A DNA stretch of 64,000 nt from CAG-917 sp051883555. GTDB lineage: Bacteria; Bacillota; Clostridia; Christensenellales; CAG-917. This document shows positions 50,780 through 58,980 of this stretch, piece after piece. The stretch is taken from contig JBJETY010000052.1 of assembly GCA_051883555.1 (NCBI GenBank), forward strand, positions 1-64,000, written 5' to 3'. The position numbers and the translations under genes are program-made. Position 1 is the stretch's first letter. Every line of letters starts with the position of its first letter. The notes beneath the pieces are model-generated. The model worked only from the letters and a program-made list of their open reading frames with translations. It was not told the origin of the DNA and did no database searches.

Positions 50780-51538
50780 TTATATGTTTATTTTGAAAAC
50801 TTCTTTTACGTAGCCGTCAAGAATTGCTCTTTTGCTTTCGTCGTTCGTTTTAATTGCCGTAACGGCGGCTACAATCGGAAGCCATTTTTTTACGTATTGC
50901 ACGGCAGTGTCGCTTTTTTGACAGAATATTTCAAGATATACCTCAGCAACGTCACGTTTGCCGTTAAGGATAAATTCAAGATAGGTAAGCGCTGCGTCCG
51001 CCGAAGCGTTTCCTTGTGTTGCGTGCGACCAGTCGAGGATAAAATAATTCCCTTTTTCGTTAACCATAATATTGGATGGATTAAAGTCGCCGTGGCAAAG
51101 TTTATCGTGAGTCGGCAATTTATCGAGAAGACTGAACAATTCGTATCTTGTGGTAGCGTCGTAAGGCGCTTTGCAAAGTCTGTCGCCGTATTTTATTTTA
51201 AGCTTTTTAAGTCCCTCAATTTTTTTGGAATGCATTTCAAGTTCTACGTCGACCATAAATTCTATATTGTGGCGCATCTTTTCAGGAGCGTCATTCATAA
51301 TGGATTCGAGAGTCTTTCCTTGGACGTATTCCATTGTGATGCTACGATTATCGCCTTCGAGTTTTACATCGATAAGCTTAGGAACGTTGAGCCCCGATTC
51401 TTCTGCCATGGAATGGTTCAATGCTTCGTTTAAAATATTAGATTTCGAAAAAAGCGAGTTGAATTCTTTTACTACCCGATTATCCTTACGAAAAATAAGT
51501 TTTGTTTCGGTTTTGGCAATGATATTAGTGTTGTCCAT
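50780..51538 (-). CDS. Phosphotransferase with APH/choline-kinase fold
   Basis: The 252-residue protein has the aminoglycoside phosphotransferase-type kinase core: KLCHGDFNPSNIMVNEKG (about 146-163, HGDxxxxN catalytic loop) and YFILDWSHAT (the DxD-like metal segment reads DWS). ITMEYVQGKTLESIM is the hinge. Substrates in this superfamily include aminoglycosides, choline, homoserine and sugars; none can be chosen here. It begins 1 nt after rex, whose end supplies its ribosome binding site (CAGGAGGG), so it is under the same promoter. Confidence 0.85.
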   Translation of the reverse strand: MDNTNIIAKTETKLIFRKDNRVVKEFNSLFSKSNILNEALNHSMAEESGLNVPKLIDVKLEGDNRSITMEYVQGKTLESIMNDAPEKMRHNIEFMVDVELEMHSKKIEGLKKLKIKYGDRLCKAPYDATTRYELFSLLDKLPTHDKLCHGDFNPSNIMVNEKGNYFILDWSHATQGNASADAALTYLEFILNGKRDVAEVYLEIFCQKSDTAVQYVKKWLPIVAAVTAIKTNDESKRAILDGYVKEVFKINI

Positions 51539-51539
51539 A

Positions 51540-52193
51540 TTAACCCTCCTGATTTTCGTTGTTCAAAATTTCCGACAGTCTTTTTGAAAGTACCGCCAAA
51601 GAAGACGCCATATCTTCTTGTTTTAAAGCTATGTTTTCAGGGACTTTGAGATGGCATGGGGCAAAAGACCAGATGGCTTTAATGCCTGCGGCAATCATAG
51701 TGTCGGCAATATTCTGAGCTACCGCTTTAGGCGTGGTAATTATGCCGATGTATATATTGTTTGCTTTAACAAAGTCGCTCAGTTCGTCAAACGTAAAAAT
51801 TTTGGCATTGTTGATTTCCGTCCCTACGATTTCCGGATTAACATCGAAACCTGCTACAATGTGAAGACCGTATTTTTTGAATCCGTCGTAGCTGAGCAAG
51901 GTTTTGCCGAGTTTTCCGACTCCGACGATAACGGCTTCGCTTGTATTGTTATAGCCGAGATATCCTTCTATATCGCTGATCAGAAGGTCGACCTCGAAAC
52001 CGAGTTTAGGCTTTCCGGCAACGCTTGAAATGATGGCAAGGTCTTTTCGCACCTGAACGGAATTCAGTTGCATATCGTTTGCTATCGTTGTTGAAGAAAT
52101 ATTCGTTTTTCCTTGTCTTTTACATTCGAGAAGATATCTTAAATATCTAGGTAATCTCGATATTGTAGCGCGAGACGCTTTTTCGTTTTCCAT
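51540..52193 (-). CDS. rex: Redox-sensing transcriptional repressor Rex
   Basis: The 217-residue repressor senses the NADH/NAD ratio. The winged-helix part (ATISRLPRYLRYLLECK, then SVQVRKDLAIIS) binds DNA and the Rossmann part (VIVGVGKLGKTLLSY, about 86-100; GFDVNPEIVG; IWSFAPCHLKVP) binds NADH. Rex typically controls fermentation and electron-transfer genes in Clostridia; dehydrogenase genes lie at 59292-61595, though I see no clear Rex box before them. ATG follows AGAGGT. Confidence 0.95.
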   Translation of the reverse strand: MENEKASRATISRLPRYLRYLLECKRQGKTNISSTTIANDMQLNSVQVRKDLAIISSVAGKPKLGFEVDLLISDIEGYLGYNNTSEAVIVGVGKLGKTLLSYDGFKKYGLHIVAGFDVNPEIVGTEINNAKIFTFDELSDFVKANNIYIGIITTPKAVAQNIADTMIAAGIKAIWSFAPCHLKVPENIALKQEDMASSLAVLSKRLSEILNNENQEG

Positions 52194-52210
52194 AAATACC
52201 TCTTATAATA

Positions 52211-52239
52211 AACATAGTCTTAAATAAAATTATTGTCAA
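52211..52239 (-). promoter_or_regulatory. Promoter of rex
   Basis: On the - strand: TTGACA (52239-52234), 17-nt spacer, TATGTT (52216-52211). Confidence 0.82.
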
Positions 52240-52242
52240 GAC

Positions 52243-52311
52243 TTTTATCTCATTTGATAAAAATATATCGATATTTTTTTAAATTTTTTATCGATAAAAG
52301 ATATCGATAAA
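52243..52311. promoter_or_regulatory. Cluster of TTTTATC/GATAAAA boxes upstream of rex
   Basis: TTTTATC (52243-52249) and GATAAAA (52256-52262) form an inverted repeat with a 6-nt spacer directly upstream of the rex -35. TTTTATCGATAAAA at 52286-52299 is a perfect palindrome of the same half-sites, and a further GATAAAA follows at 52305-52311. These do not match the Rex consensus (TTGTTAA with TTAACAA), so another regulator may bind. Confidence 0.5.
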
Positions 52312-52461
52312 AGATATAAAGTAAGTAATTTAAAAAAGAGCGGCATATCAAAAAATGTAGGCGAGACTATAAGTTTAACGGAATAAAAAGGTTACGGAAC
52401 GTTAGCTTCGGGATATAATTCGGGAGACTATACGCGATATTATAAATAAAAAGGGATAATA

Positions 52462-52487
52462 AAAGCAGACCTTTTACGGTCTGCTTT
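52462..52487 (-). terminator. Terminator of the metallophosphoesterase operon
   Basis: AAAGCAGACC (52462-52471) pairs with GGTCTGCTTT (52478-52487). On the - strand it is followed by TATTATCC, an imperfect T-tract, 129 nt past the gene end. Confidence 0.75.
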
Positions 52488-52615
52488 AAAATTAAGTAGT
52501 TTTGAAAATTAAGCTAAATGTTTTAACTGAAGATTTTTTTACGACGCGTTTAATCTGAATAAAATCGATAGCTTGCGTTTTGTCTGTCTAAAATCTACGA
52601 GTATTTTATAAGACT

Positions 52616-54106
52616 TTATTGTTTATGGTATTCATACATATAGGTCATATCGCTTGTCTGATAAGCAATCGGCGCTACGTCGAACGAACCTGTGCTTTCT
52701 ACCGTGATTAAAGTGCCGCCGCGCTGAGCAATCTTTTTGTAAATTCCAGGATATGCTAAATAGTCGATGCTCATTCCGTAAGTCAGTCTGACGCCCTTAT
52801 AATCGATAGAGAAGTTGTTGTAATGGTCGTGTCCGCAGAAAACGCCTTTTGTGCTTCCGAGTTCGAGTATCTTGTCAAACATTTTTCCGTCCGCTTTACC
52901 CGGATAGCATTTCTCGCCCTTTTCGCCGGCAACGCCGTAATAATAAGTTACGTTTTCCGTGTTCTTATGTCCGTTGTTTACGAATTCGTCCCATGCCGTC
53001 TGGAATTGTACCAACGGTATATGGAAGAACATAAGCGATTTTACGTCGCCCGTAAAGCCGCGTGCAACGTTCGTTTCGTTTACCTTTTCAACGCATTGAG
53101 CATACCATTCAACCTGATTGTCGTGAATCTTATCGTATTTCCAGGCAATTCCGAAATAGTCGCCGTCGGTATAGCTGTGCGAGTCGACAAGATAAAGAGA
53201 TTGAGTGATTTCGCCGTTCGTTTTCTGAACGTTTATAAGCTGATTGCCTTTTCCGTCGATGTTGGAAGGGCCTTCCGTAAAGATGCAATATTTCCATTTG
53301 TTTTGATTATAAACTCTTTCAACGATTTCTTCTCTTGTGTAAAGGCTGTATATTTCGGTATCGTGGTTACCGAAAGTCATTGTCCAATATACGCCGAGAG
53401 AGTCCATAAGAGTTGCGAACATTTCCGCTTCTTTTTGGTTGTTGAAAGTTCCGGCTTGGAAAGGAACAGGGTAAGCGACGTCGCCCGTTACGACGACAAG
53501 GTCAGGCTGAGCCTTTTTTACGACTTCCGCAACCGCTTCGATTGCCCAAGCGTCTTTTTTCGTGCTAAAAGCTCCCGCTCCGATATGTACGTCGGTAAGC
53601 TGTAAAATTCTCAATTCGCTTTCGTCCACTTCCGGCGTTGAAGGATCGTCGTCAGGCGTAACGAACGTATAACAATTCAATTCGTCGTCCCAGAAGAGAG
53701 TGTTTCGTTCCGCCAAGGTTTTGTCGGCAGGCGTTTCGGTTTGAGTGAAGCGAGTGCCTACTTTTGCCATAGCCGCAGCCTTTTTGAAATTGGCGTTCGT
53801 TCCTACTGCCGAAACGATAATCAAAATGATGAAGAAAAGAAGCACCGCACCCAAGACCGAACCTGTTATAATAAGGTCACGTTTCAAAAGACGTTTACGC
53901 TCTTCCGGCGGAAGGTCTTTTCTTTTTACGCGTTTTTTCTTCTTTTTCTTTTTCGTTGCGGTTCCGTTTTCGGACGATTCGTCAACTACGGTCTTTTCGG
54001 TTTTTTCTTCCGAAACGTCCGCGTCTTCGGCTTTACGTTTTTTAGACGTTTTTTCTTTGGCGGAAACCGTTGATTCATCGATGTTTACGTCATTCTTCTT
54101 TGCCAT
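52616..54106 (-). CDS. Membrane-anchored metallophosphoesterase
   Basis: The 496-residue protein starts with a long charged segment of about 75 residues ending KKKKKKKRVKRKDLPPEERK, then one membrane helix (about 82-104), then an extracytoplasmic calcineurin-like phosphoesterase. Metal motifs are LQLTDVHIGAG, VVVTGDVAYP, TFGNHDTE and GVFCGHDHYNN. The layout fits relatives of purple-acid-type phosphodiesterases that act outside the cell. I use ATG 54106, which has AAAGGAG upstream; the 17 nt at its start overlap the CDF gene. The highly basic cytoplasmic tail could bind nucleic acid or phospholipid heads. Confidence 0.85.
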   Translation of the reverse strand: MAKKNDVNIDESTVSAKEKTSKKRKAEDADVSEEKTEKTVVDESSENGTATKKKKKKKRVKRKDLPPEERKRLLKRDLIITGSVLGAVLLFFIILIIVSAVGTNANFKKAAAMAKVGTRFTQTETPADKTLAERNTLFWDDELNCYTFVTPDDDPSTPEVDESELRILQLTDVHIGAGAFSTKKDAWAIEAVAEVVKKAQPDLVVVTGDVAYPVPFQAGTFNNQKEAEMFATLMDSLGVYWTMTFGNHDTEIYSLYTREEIVERVYNQNKWKYCIFTEGPSNIDGKGNQLINVQKTNGEITQSLYLVDSHSYTDGDYFGIAWKYDKIHDNQVEWYAQCVEKVNETNVARGFTGDVKSLMFFHIPLVQFQTAWDEFVNNGHKNTENVTYYYGVAGEKGEKCYPGKADGKMFDKILELGSTKGVFCGHDHYNNFSIDYKGVRLTYGMSIDYLAYPGIYKKIAQRGGTLITVESTGSFDVAPIAYQTSDMTYMYEYHKQ

Positions 54107-54929
54107 AATTTTCTCCTTTGTCAATATATAATTCTATTCCCAACTTATTTAGAGATTCTTTTTTAATTTCCGAGAGTTTATTTTCGTCTTCCGAGTCGGT
54201 TTTGGCTACGGCGAAAACTTTATTTCCGTAATCGAATATTTTTATATCCGTTACGTTCGCGTCGAATTTGTCGGAGAGTTCTTTTAAAGAAGACTCTTTT
54301 TCCGGATATTTCCGACCGATAAGCGTTGCAAAGTTTTTAGCGATAAGCTTTATTCCCGTTACGACGACTACGCATGCCACGGCAACGCCTATGACGCCGT
54401 CGATAGGCAAACTCGTTACTTGCGACAGCCCGAAGCCTAAGAGGGTGGTGGTAGTAATCGATACGTCGAGAATGCAATCGAGTTTTTCGACTTTTATTAC
54501 CGGCGAATCCGACTTTTTGTCGACGATATAGAAGAAAACGGCAAGCCCGACTTTTACAGGAATCGAAACTGCAATCAACGCAAAGTGCGTCCAGTTGAAA
54601 GTGATAGGAAGCGGCATGAAAACTCTTTCAAGAGATTCGTAACAAAACAAACCGCCGATAACCAGAATCAAAACGGAAATAAGCAAAGACACTATGTTTT
54701 CTACTCTTCCGAATCCGAAAGGAAATCTTTCCGTCGGTTTTTTGTCGCTGACTGCAAAACCTATAGAAGCGCCTATAAAACCGAACATATCGCAAAAATT
54801 GTTTATTCCGTCTGATAAAATGCTTATCGAATTTGAAATCAATCCGACGTACAATTTTAAAATTGCAAGAAACGCATTTGCTAACGAGCCGGTTATAGTG
54901 GCCGCCAATTTCATTTTTTTTGAGTTCAT
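54090..54929 (-). CDS. Cation diffusion facilitator transporter, second copy
   Basis: A 279-residue CDF with six membrane segments and a short C-terminal metal-binding domain. The second segment has N-x-x-x-D (SDGINNFCDMFG) and the fifth D-x-x-x-D (KLDCILDVSITTT), the same N/D-D/D type as the gene at 29463. The HPYGH motif after the second segment is RFPFGFGRVEN, so both usual histidines are phenylalanine. No Shine-Dalgarno precedes ATG 54929, and TATTAT (54941-54936) ends 6 nt before it. Its end overlaps the phosphoesterase gene by 17 nt. Mn efflux is inferred; the calcineurin-like enzyme it is coupled to would itself need such metals. Confidence 0.87.
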   Translation of the reverse strand: MNSKKMKLAATITGSLANAFLAILKLYVGLISNSISILSDGINNFCDMFGFIGASIGFAVSDKKPTERFPFGFGRVENIVSLLISVLILVIGGLFCYESLERVFMPLPITFNWTHFALIAVSIPVKVGLAVFFYIVDKKSDSPVIKVEKLDCILDVSITTTTLLGFGLSQVTSLPIDGVIGVAVACVVVVTGIKLIAKNFATLIGRKYPEKESSLKELSDKFDANVTDIKIFDYGNKVFAVAKTDSEDENKLSEIKKESLNKLGIELYIDKGENYGKEE

Positions 54930-54935
54930 TGTTTT

Positions 54936-54941
54936 ATAATA
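54936..54941 (-). promoter_or_regulatory. -10 box of the second CDF gene, leaderless type
   Basis: TATTAT on the - strand, 6 nt before ATG 54929. The -35 is poor (GTATAA at 17 nt). An alternative -10, TATAAT, lies about 25 nt further upstream. Confidence 0.45.
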
Positions 54942-55037
54942 AATACCTGTTTTTTATATTATACACACAGCGTATGTTAATGTCAAATATCAAAAAAATG
55001 GCAAAAAGACAAAAGTATTCACAAAACGCCAATATTG

Positions 55038-55054
55038 AACAATTTTTAATTGTT
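55038..55054. promoter_or_regulatory. 17-bp inverted repeat before the 55088 gene
   Basis: AACAATT (55038-55044), TTT, AATTGTT (55048-55054): perfect arms, overlapping the probable promoter (TATAAC at 55062-55067) of the downstream gene and the divergent CDF side. Confidence 0.45.
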
Positions 55055-55087
55055 TAACGGGTATAACATAAATTAAGGAGTTCGGAT

Positions 55088-55420
55088 TTGACGTACATAT
55101 ATTATTACAACAAAGTTTTCGATAACGTTTATCTCGCTTTGGGATTGGTGTTTTTCATATTTTTCGTTATAAATTTTCTTATAGCGAAATGGTATCTTGA
55201 AAGGTCGAGTTTTGCGTTTATATGGCTTTTCATTCCGATTGCGTTATTCGGAGCGGGATTCGCTTTGAGCGAATGGTTTGCTCTTATCGTTTTATCTGCC
55301 GAAACCCTTATAGAATTTATGATACTTATTTATTTTTATTTTCTGCGAGACGATTATAATCCTAAAATGCTTTTCGGCAAAAGACATAAGGATGGAGAAA
55401 AAAATAATCGTTTAAATTGA
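55088..55420 (+). CDS. Small membrane protein, unknown
   Basis: The 110-residue protein has three hydrophobic segments (about 16-36, 42-60, 65-87) and a charged C-terminus (GKRHKDGEKNNRLN). I recognise no family. The start is TTG at 55088, with AAGGAG at the proper distance (55076-55081); no ATG fits better. It stands alone between the divergent CDF operon and the orphan gene at 55709. Confidence 0.65.
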   Translation: MTYIYYYNKVFDNVYLALGLVFFIFFVINFLIAKWYLERSSFAFIWLFIPIALFGAGFALSEWFALIVLSAETLIEFMILIYFYFLRDDYNPKMLFGKRHKDGEKNNRLN

Positions 55421-55590
55421 AATCAAAACCGCCTTTGGTGGCGTTTGCCGTTAAACGGAGATAAAACTTATTGCTAACGAAAAGGAAAAGCCGGTGCGAA
55501 CAATTTGCAGAAACATAGCAGGCAGACCTTTATATTAAAATGCCGTTATTATATGGCAAAAATTAACTTACGCCAAATGCAGAATTATTA

Positions 55591-55619
55591 TTGCTTTATT
55601 TTCTTATTTATAATATAAT
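55591..55619 (+). promoter_or_regulatory. Promoter of the 55709 gene
   Basis: TTGCTT at 55591-55596, 17-nt spacer, TATAAT at 55614-55619. The transcript would begin with an 83-nt leader containing a stem: AACGTC (55644-55649) with GACGTT (55673-55678) and TTAAT (55653-55657) with ATTAA (55666-55670), loop GGTGGGGT. Confidence 0.65.
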
Positions 55620-55708
55620 ATTAATATAAAATAAAACGTGCATAACGTCTTATTAATGGTGGGGTATTAAGTGACGTTTGCCTTAGGGCTTTGCAAAAGG
55701 GGGTAATT

Positions 55709-55984
55709 ATGTTTGACGAATTGTTACTGGGAGATATTTTAGGCATACAGCCGGAATATCACAAAGTAAAAAAGAATCAAAGTAAAAAGTGGAAAGAAGA
55801 CGTCGCAATGTGTTTGTGGTTGGATGACCTGGGAAGGGAACAAGGAGAGCAAGAAAAGCGCGCTTATGAAGCGTGGATGAAAAAACTTACCGGCGGCGAG
55901 GTCAGACGCAAAAATACATTCAGCGATATGTCCGAGAATCTCTTTTTCGACGATGCGACGTTGACAAAGAAAAGAAAGAAATAA
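55709..55984 (+). CDS. Small charged cytoplasmic protein, unknown
   Basis: A 91-residue protein (MFDELLLGDILGIQPEYHKV...) with no signal or membrane helix. The middle (KWKEDVAMCLWLDDLGREQGEQEKRAYEAWMKKL, roughly 27-60) is probably helical; the last residues are basic (KKRKK). I recognise no family. ATG 55709 has a strong AAAGGGGG upstream, and I prefer it over the frame extending 18 nt further up. It has its own promoter, structured leader and terminator. Confidence 0.65.
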   Translation: MFDELLLGDILGIQPEYHKVKKNQSKKWKEDVAMCLWLDDLGREQGEQEKRAYEAWMKKLTGGEVRRKNTFSDMSENLFFDDATLTKKRKK

Positions 55985-56616
55985 TCAATCTTCAAAAACG
56001 GCAAAACGACGTTGCAAGGCAACGCCGTTTTGTTTTTACGTTGCGGTTATGCGTTGCAGATTTATAGTGCGATTTTGTGTTGCGGTTTCATATTAAGGTT
56101 TTATGTTGGATTTCGTGTTATTGCTTTGCGGCCGCGATTAAAAGCAAACGTAAGGGTGCGGCTATAGATAAAAGGCGCGACTGAAAATCAAAGAGGCAGG
56201 GTAAAATCGTTCACGCACTTTAAATATAAACGTTACCGCCTTGAAACCTAGACGAAGATACATAAAATAAAAGATAGACAAATTTTTTGAAACCAAAATC
56301 GATAATCTTTTTCATCGCTTTTGCAATAAAAGGTTTTGAACGTATAAAAGTAGTTTTTTAAAACATATTAACGGAAACGAAAAAATCGAACGGAAGGGTA
56401 AAACGAAACGGAGAGTACGAAAAATCTATAAAAAACAGTTGCAAAAACTGCAATCGAAACGGTCGGAGTGCAAATCGTCTGACAAAAAATAACAAAACTT
56501 ATAATCAATATAACGTTGAAAGAAGTATTTTACCCATTTTTGGCAAAAAGTAAAGCAAATTTAATGCATAAACGAAAAAAAGTTGCAAAAATATGCAATT
56601 TTTTTTAAATTCGGTA
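55985..56616. other. Long spacer before the mreB promoter
   Basis: After the terminator at 56002-56037 there is a G/T-rich stretch with repeated GTGTTGCGGTTT-like words (56037-56140), then about 450 nt of purine-rich sequence without an open frame of note. TTGCA (56583-56587) and TGCAA (56594-56598) form a small inverted repeat just before the promoter. Confidence 0.55.
56002..56037 (+). terminator. Terminator of the 55709 gene
   Basis: CAAAACG (56002-56008) and CGTTGC (56010-56015) pair with GCAACG (56019-56024) and CGTTTTG (56026-56032), then TTTTT. Confidence 0.92.
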
Positions 56617-56645
56617 TTGACAAACTACTTATTAGGAAATAAAAT
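56617..56645 (+). promoter_or_regulatory. Strong promoter of the mreB pair
   Basis: Perfect TTGACA at 56617-56622, 17-nt spacer, TAAAAT at 56640-56645. The leader to the first mreB start is about 223 nt. Confidence 0.85.
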
Positions 56646-56726
56646 AATCTTAGATATAAAAACGGAGACCGATTTCGATAATAATTGTTCCCAAATCTGA
56701 CGCGGTGGGCTTAATTTTGTTGAATG

Positions 56727-56752
56727 AATTTCGTTTGACCGAAATTTTTTTC
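56727..56752 (+). terminator. Terminator-like hairpin inside the mreB leader
   Basis: AATTTCG (56727-56733) pairs with CGAAATT (56740-56746), followed by TTTTTTC. ATTTCG at 56672-56677 is a second copy of the left arm and could pair with the right arm instead, preventing termination. Confidence 0.55.
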
Positions 56753-56874
56753 ATCTAATCAAGATTTTGGAATAAAGATTATTAGCTTTTGGGCGGCAAC
56801 CGAAAGCATAGGTCATAAGTTTTTAAAAAATTAATAATTCATTTTACGGCAAAAACTTTTGGAGGAAAATTTGT

Positions 56875-57891
56875 ATGGCAAAAGAAGTATTGCAAATCGG
56901 AATCGACCTTGGTACTGCTAATACGCTTGTTTATATAGCAAAACAAGGTATCGTTTTCAACGAACCATCATACGTTGCTTTCGACAGAGCAACAAAGAAA
57001 TGCATTGCTTGTGGTCACGCAGCAAAACTCATGGCAGGTAAAACCCACGATAAAATCCGTGTTGTTAAACCTCTTGAAGGCGGCGTTGTAGCAGACCTCG
57101 ATGCAACGAAATCATTACTTGAGTATATCTTCTCAAAACTTGACAGAGCAGATGATATCGATTGGGCTAAATCAACCATCTTGCTTTGTTGCCCGTCTGA
57201 GATTACAGTAGTTGAGCGTGCCGCACTCATCAACTTGGCTCACGATATGGGTATCCAGGACGTATTTATCGAACAAGAAGTTAAAGCCGGTGCTGTTGGC
57301 GCAGGCTGTGACATCTATCAGACTACCGGTTGTATGATAGTTGACATCGGTGGTGGTTCAACCGATATCGGCGTTCTTTCATGTGGTGACCTTGTAGTTT
57401 GGGATTCAATCCGTGTCGCAGGTAGATATTTCGATAACGAAATCGCAAAGTACGTAAAACAACATTACAATTTGCTTATCGGTGAAAGAACTGCTGAAAG
57501 ACTTAAGTTTGAACTCGCAACTTTGGCACCAATCGTCGGTGAAGAAAAAGAATGCGAAGCATCAGGTAGACATCTCAGCCAAGGACAACCTGCAACGATT
57601 ACCATAAGACAAGGTGAAATTCGTGAAATAATGCTTAAAGCATTCGACAGGATTAAGCACGTAATCCTTGCAACTTTGGAAAGAACTCCGCCTGAACTTT
57701 CAGCTGATATCCTTAAAAACGGTATCACAATCAACGGCGGTGGCGGTTGTATCACCGGTATCAAAGAATACTTCGAAGCAGAACTCGGACTTCCTTGCAC
57801 AATCTCGCCTAACTGCTTAACTTCTATCGTTGAAGGAACTAAGTTCTTGCTTAAGAACAGAGGCAACTATTTGCAGAGACCTGTTGAATAA
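56875..57891 (+). CDS. mreB: MreB-type actin homologue, first paralogue
   Basis: The 338-residue protein forms membrane-bound filaments that guide cell-wall synthesis along the cylinder. The actin-fold motifs are GIDLGTANTLVYI (phosphate 1), MIVDIGGGSTDIGVLS (phosphate 2), and GITINGGGGCITGI (adenosine). The N-terminus MAKEVLQI has no amphipathic helix as strong as in E. coli MreB. The second paralogue follows after 45 nt. mreC and mreD are not adjacent. Codons favour GGT and GCT more than the neighbours do, as in highly expressed genes. ATG follows GGAGGA. Confidence 0.92.
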   Translation: MAKEVLQIGIDLGTANTLVYIAKQGIVFNEPSYVAFDRATKKCIACGHAAKLMAGKTHDKIRVVKPLEGGVVADLDATKSLLEYIFSKLDRADDIDWAKSTILLCCPSEITVVERAALINLAHDMGIQDVFIEQEVKAGAVGAGCDIYQTTGCMIVDIGGGSTDIGVLSCGDLVVWDSIRVAGRYFDNEIAKYVKQHYNLLIGERTAERLKFELATLAPIVGEEKECEASGRHLSQGQPATITIRQGEIREIMLKAFDRIKHVILATLERTPPELSADILKNGITINGGGGCITGIKEYFEAELGLPCTISPNCLTSIVEGTKFLLKNRGNYLQRPVE

Positions 57892-57936
57892 TCTTGCGGT
57901 TATTCTTAAATTCAATAAATTCGTAAAGGAGAAATT

Positions 57937-58980
57937 ATGAAAAAACAATTTGATTTAGTCTTCAATCAACCTGAAGACAAGAATAAGAAAGTCGGTATTG
58001 GTATTGACCTTGGTACAACAAACCTTTTGGTTTACGTACAAGGCCACGGCATCATTTTCAATGAGCCGTCAGTTGTAGCATTTGATATGGAAACAGGCGA
58101 AGTTATTGCCGGTGGTGCAGATGCTTATTCAATGATTGGTAAGACTCACAGCAAGATTAAGGTTTGCAGACCTCTTCGTGAAGGTGTTATCTCTGATATG
58201 GAAGCAGCTAAAGCTCTTCTTAAATACGTATTCACAAGAGTTAACAATTTGAAGAACATTCAAAACGCACTTTGCTTAATTTGCTGCCCGTCAGAAGTTA
58301 CGCAAATTGAAAGAGAAGCTATGAAGCAACTTGCTATCGAAATGGGTATTCAAGACGTATTCATCGAAGAAGAAATTAAAGCAGGTGCTATCGGCTCAGG
58401 AAACGACATTTACAATTCAAGAGCAGTTATGGTCGTCGATATCGGCGGTGGTACAACTGACGTTGGTGTTCTCGCACTCGGCGACGTTGTATTGTCACAG
58501 TCAATCAGAATCGCAGGTACGTACATCGATAACGAAATCATCAAGTACGTCCACAAGAACCATAACCTTGTTATCGGACCTATGACTGCAGAAAAAGTTA
58601 AGAAAGAACTTGCAACTTTGTACGCAGATGACGACAGAACGATGAGAGTTTGCGGACGTGACCTTATGAAAGGTATCCCTGCATCTACAGAAGTTAACTC
58701 ACAAGAAATCAGAATGGTTATCCTTCCTGTTCTTGCTGAAATCGTCAGCGTTATCCGTAACGTTCTTGAAATTACTCCTCCTGAATTGTCAGCTGACTTG
58801 GTTGACGCAGGTATTATCTGTGACGGCGGTGGTTCACAAATCCCTGGACTTAAAGAGTTCTTGGAAGAAGCAGTTTCACTTCCTGTTGAAGTATGTGCTA
58901 ACCCGCTTACAGCAGTTGTCGAAGGAACGAAAGTTCTTTTGAAGAACAGAGGCTACTACTTGATTAATCCTGTTGATTAA
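57937..58980 (+). CDS. mreB: MreB-type actin homologue, second paralogue
   Basis: The 347-residue paralogue has the same motifs: GIDLGTTNLLVYVQG, VMVVDIGGGTTDVGVLA and GIICDGGGSQIPGLKEF. An N-terminal extension of about 20 residues (KKQFDLVFNQPEDKNKKV) precedes the fold. Conservation of the first and second paralogues looks about half identical by eye, concentrated in the nucleotide site. Both ATPase sites appear intact, so mixed filaments such as MreB/Mbl in Bacillus are plausible. AAAGGAG precedes the ATG. Same codon bias as the first copy. Confidence 0.92.
   Translation: MKKQFDLVFNQPEDKNKKVGIGIDLGTTNLLVYVQGHGIIFNEPSVVAFDMETGEVIAGGADAYSMIGKTHSKIKVCRPLREGVISDMEAAKALLKYVFTRVNNLKNIQNALCLICCPSEVTQIEREAMKQLAIEMGIQDVFIEEEIKAGAIGSGNDIYNSRAVMVVDIGGGTTDVGVLALGDVVLSQSIRIAGTYIDNEIIKYVHKNHNLVIGPMTAEKVKKELATLYADDDRTMRVCGRDLMKGIPASTEVNSQEIRMVILPVLAEIVSVIRNVLEITPPELSADLVDAGIICDGGGSQIPGLKEFLEEAVSLPVEVCANPLTAVVEGTKVLLKNRGYYLINPVD

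Noticed and set aside
52194..52615. Rex binding site in the rex promoter
   Set aside because: The boxes there are TTTTATC/GATAAAA and do not match TTGTTAA-N4-TTAACAA.
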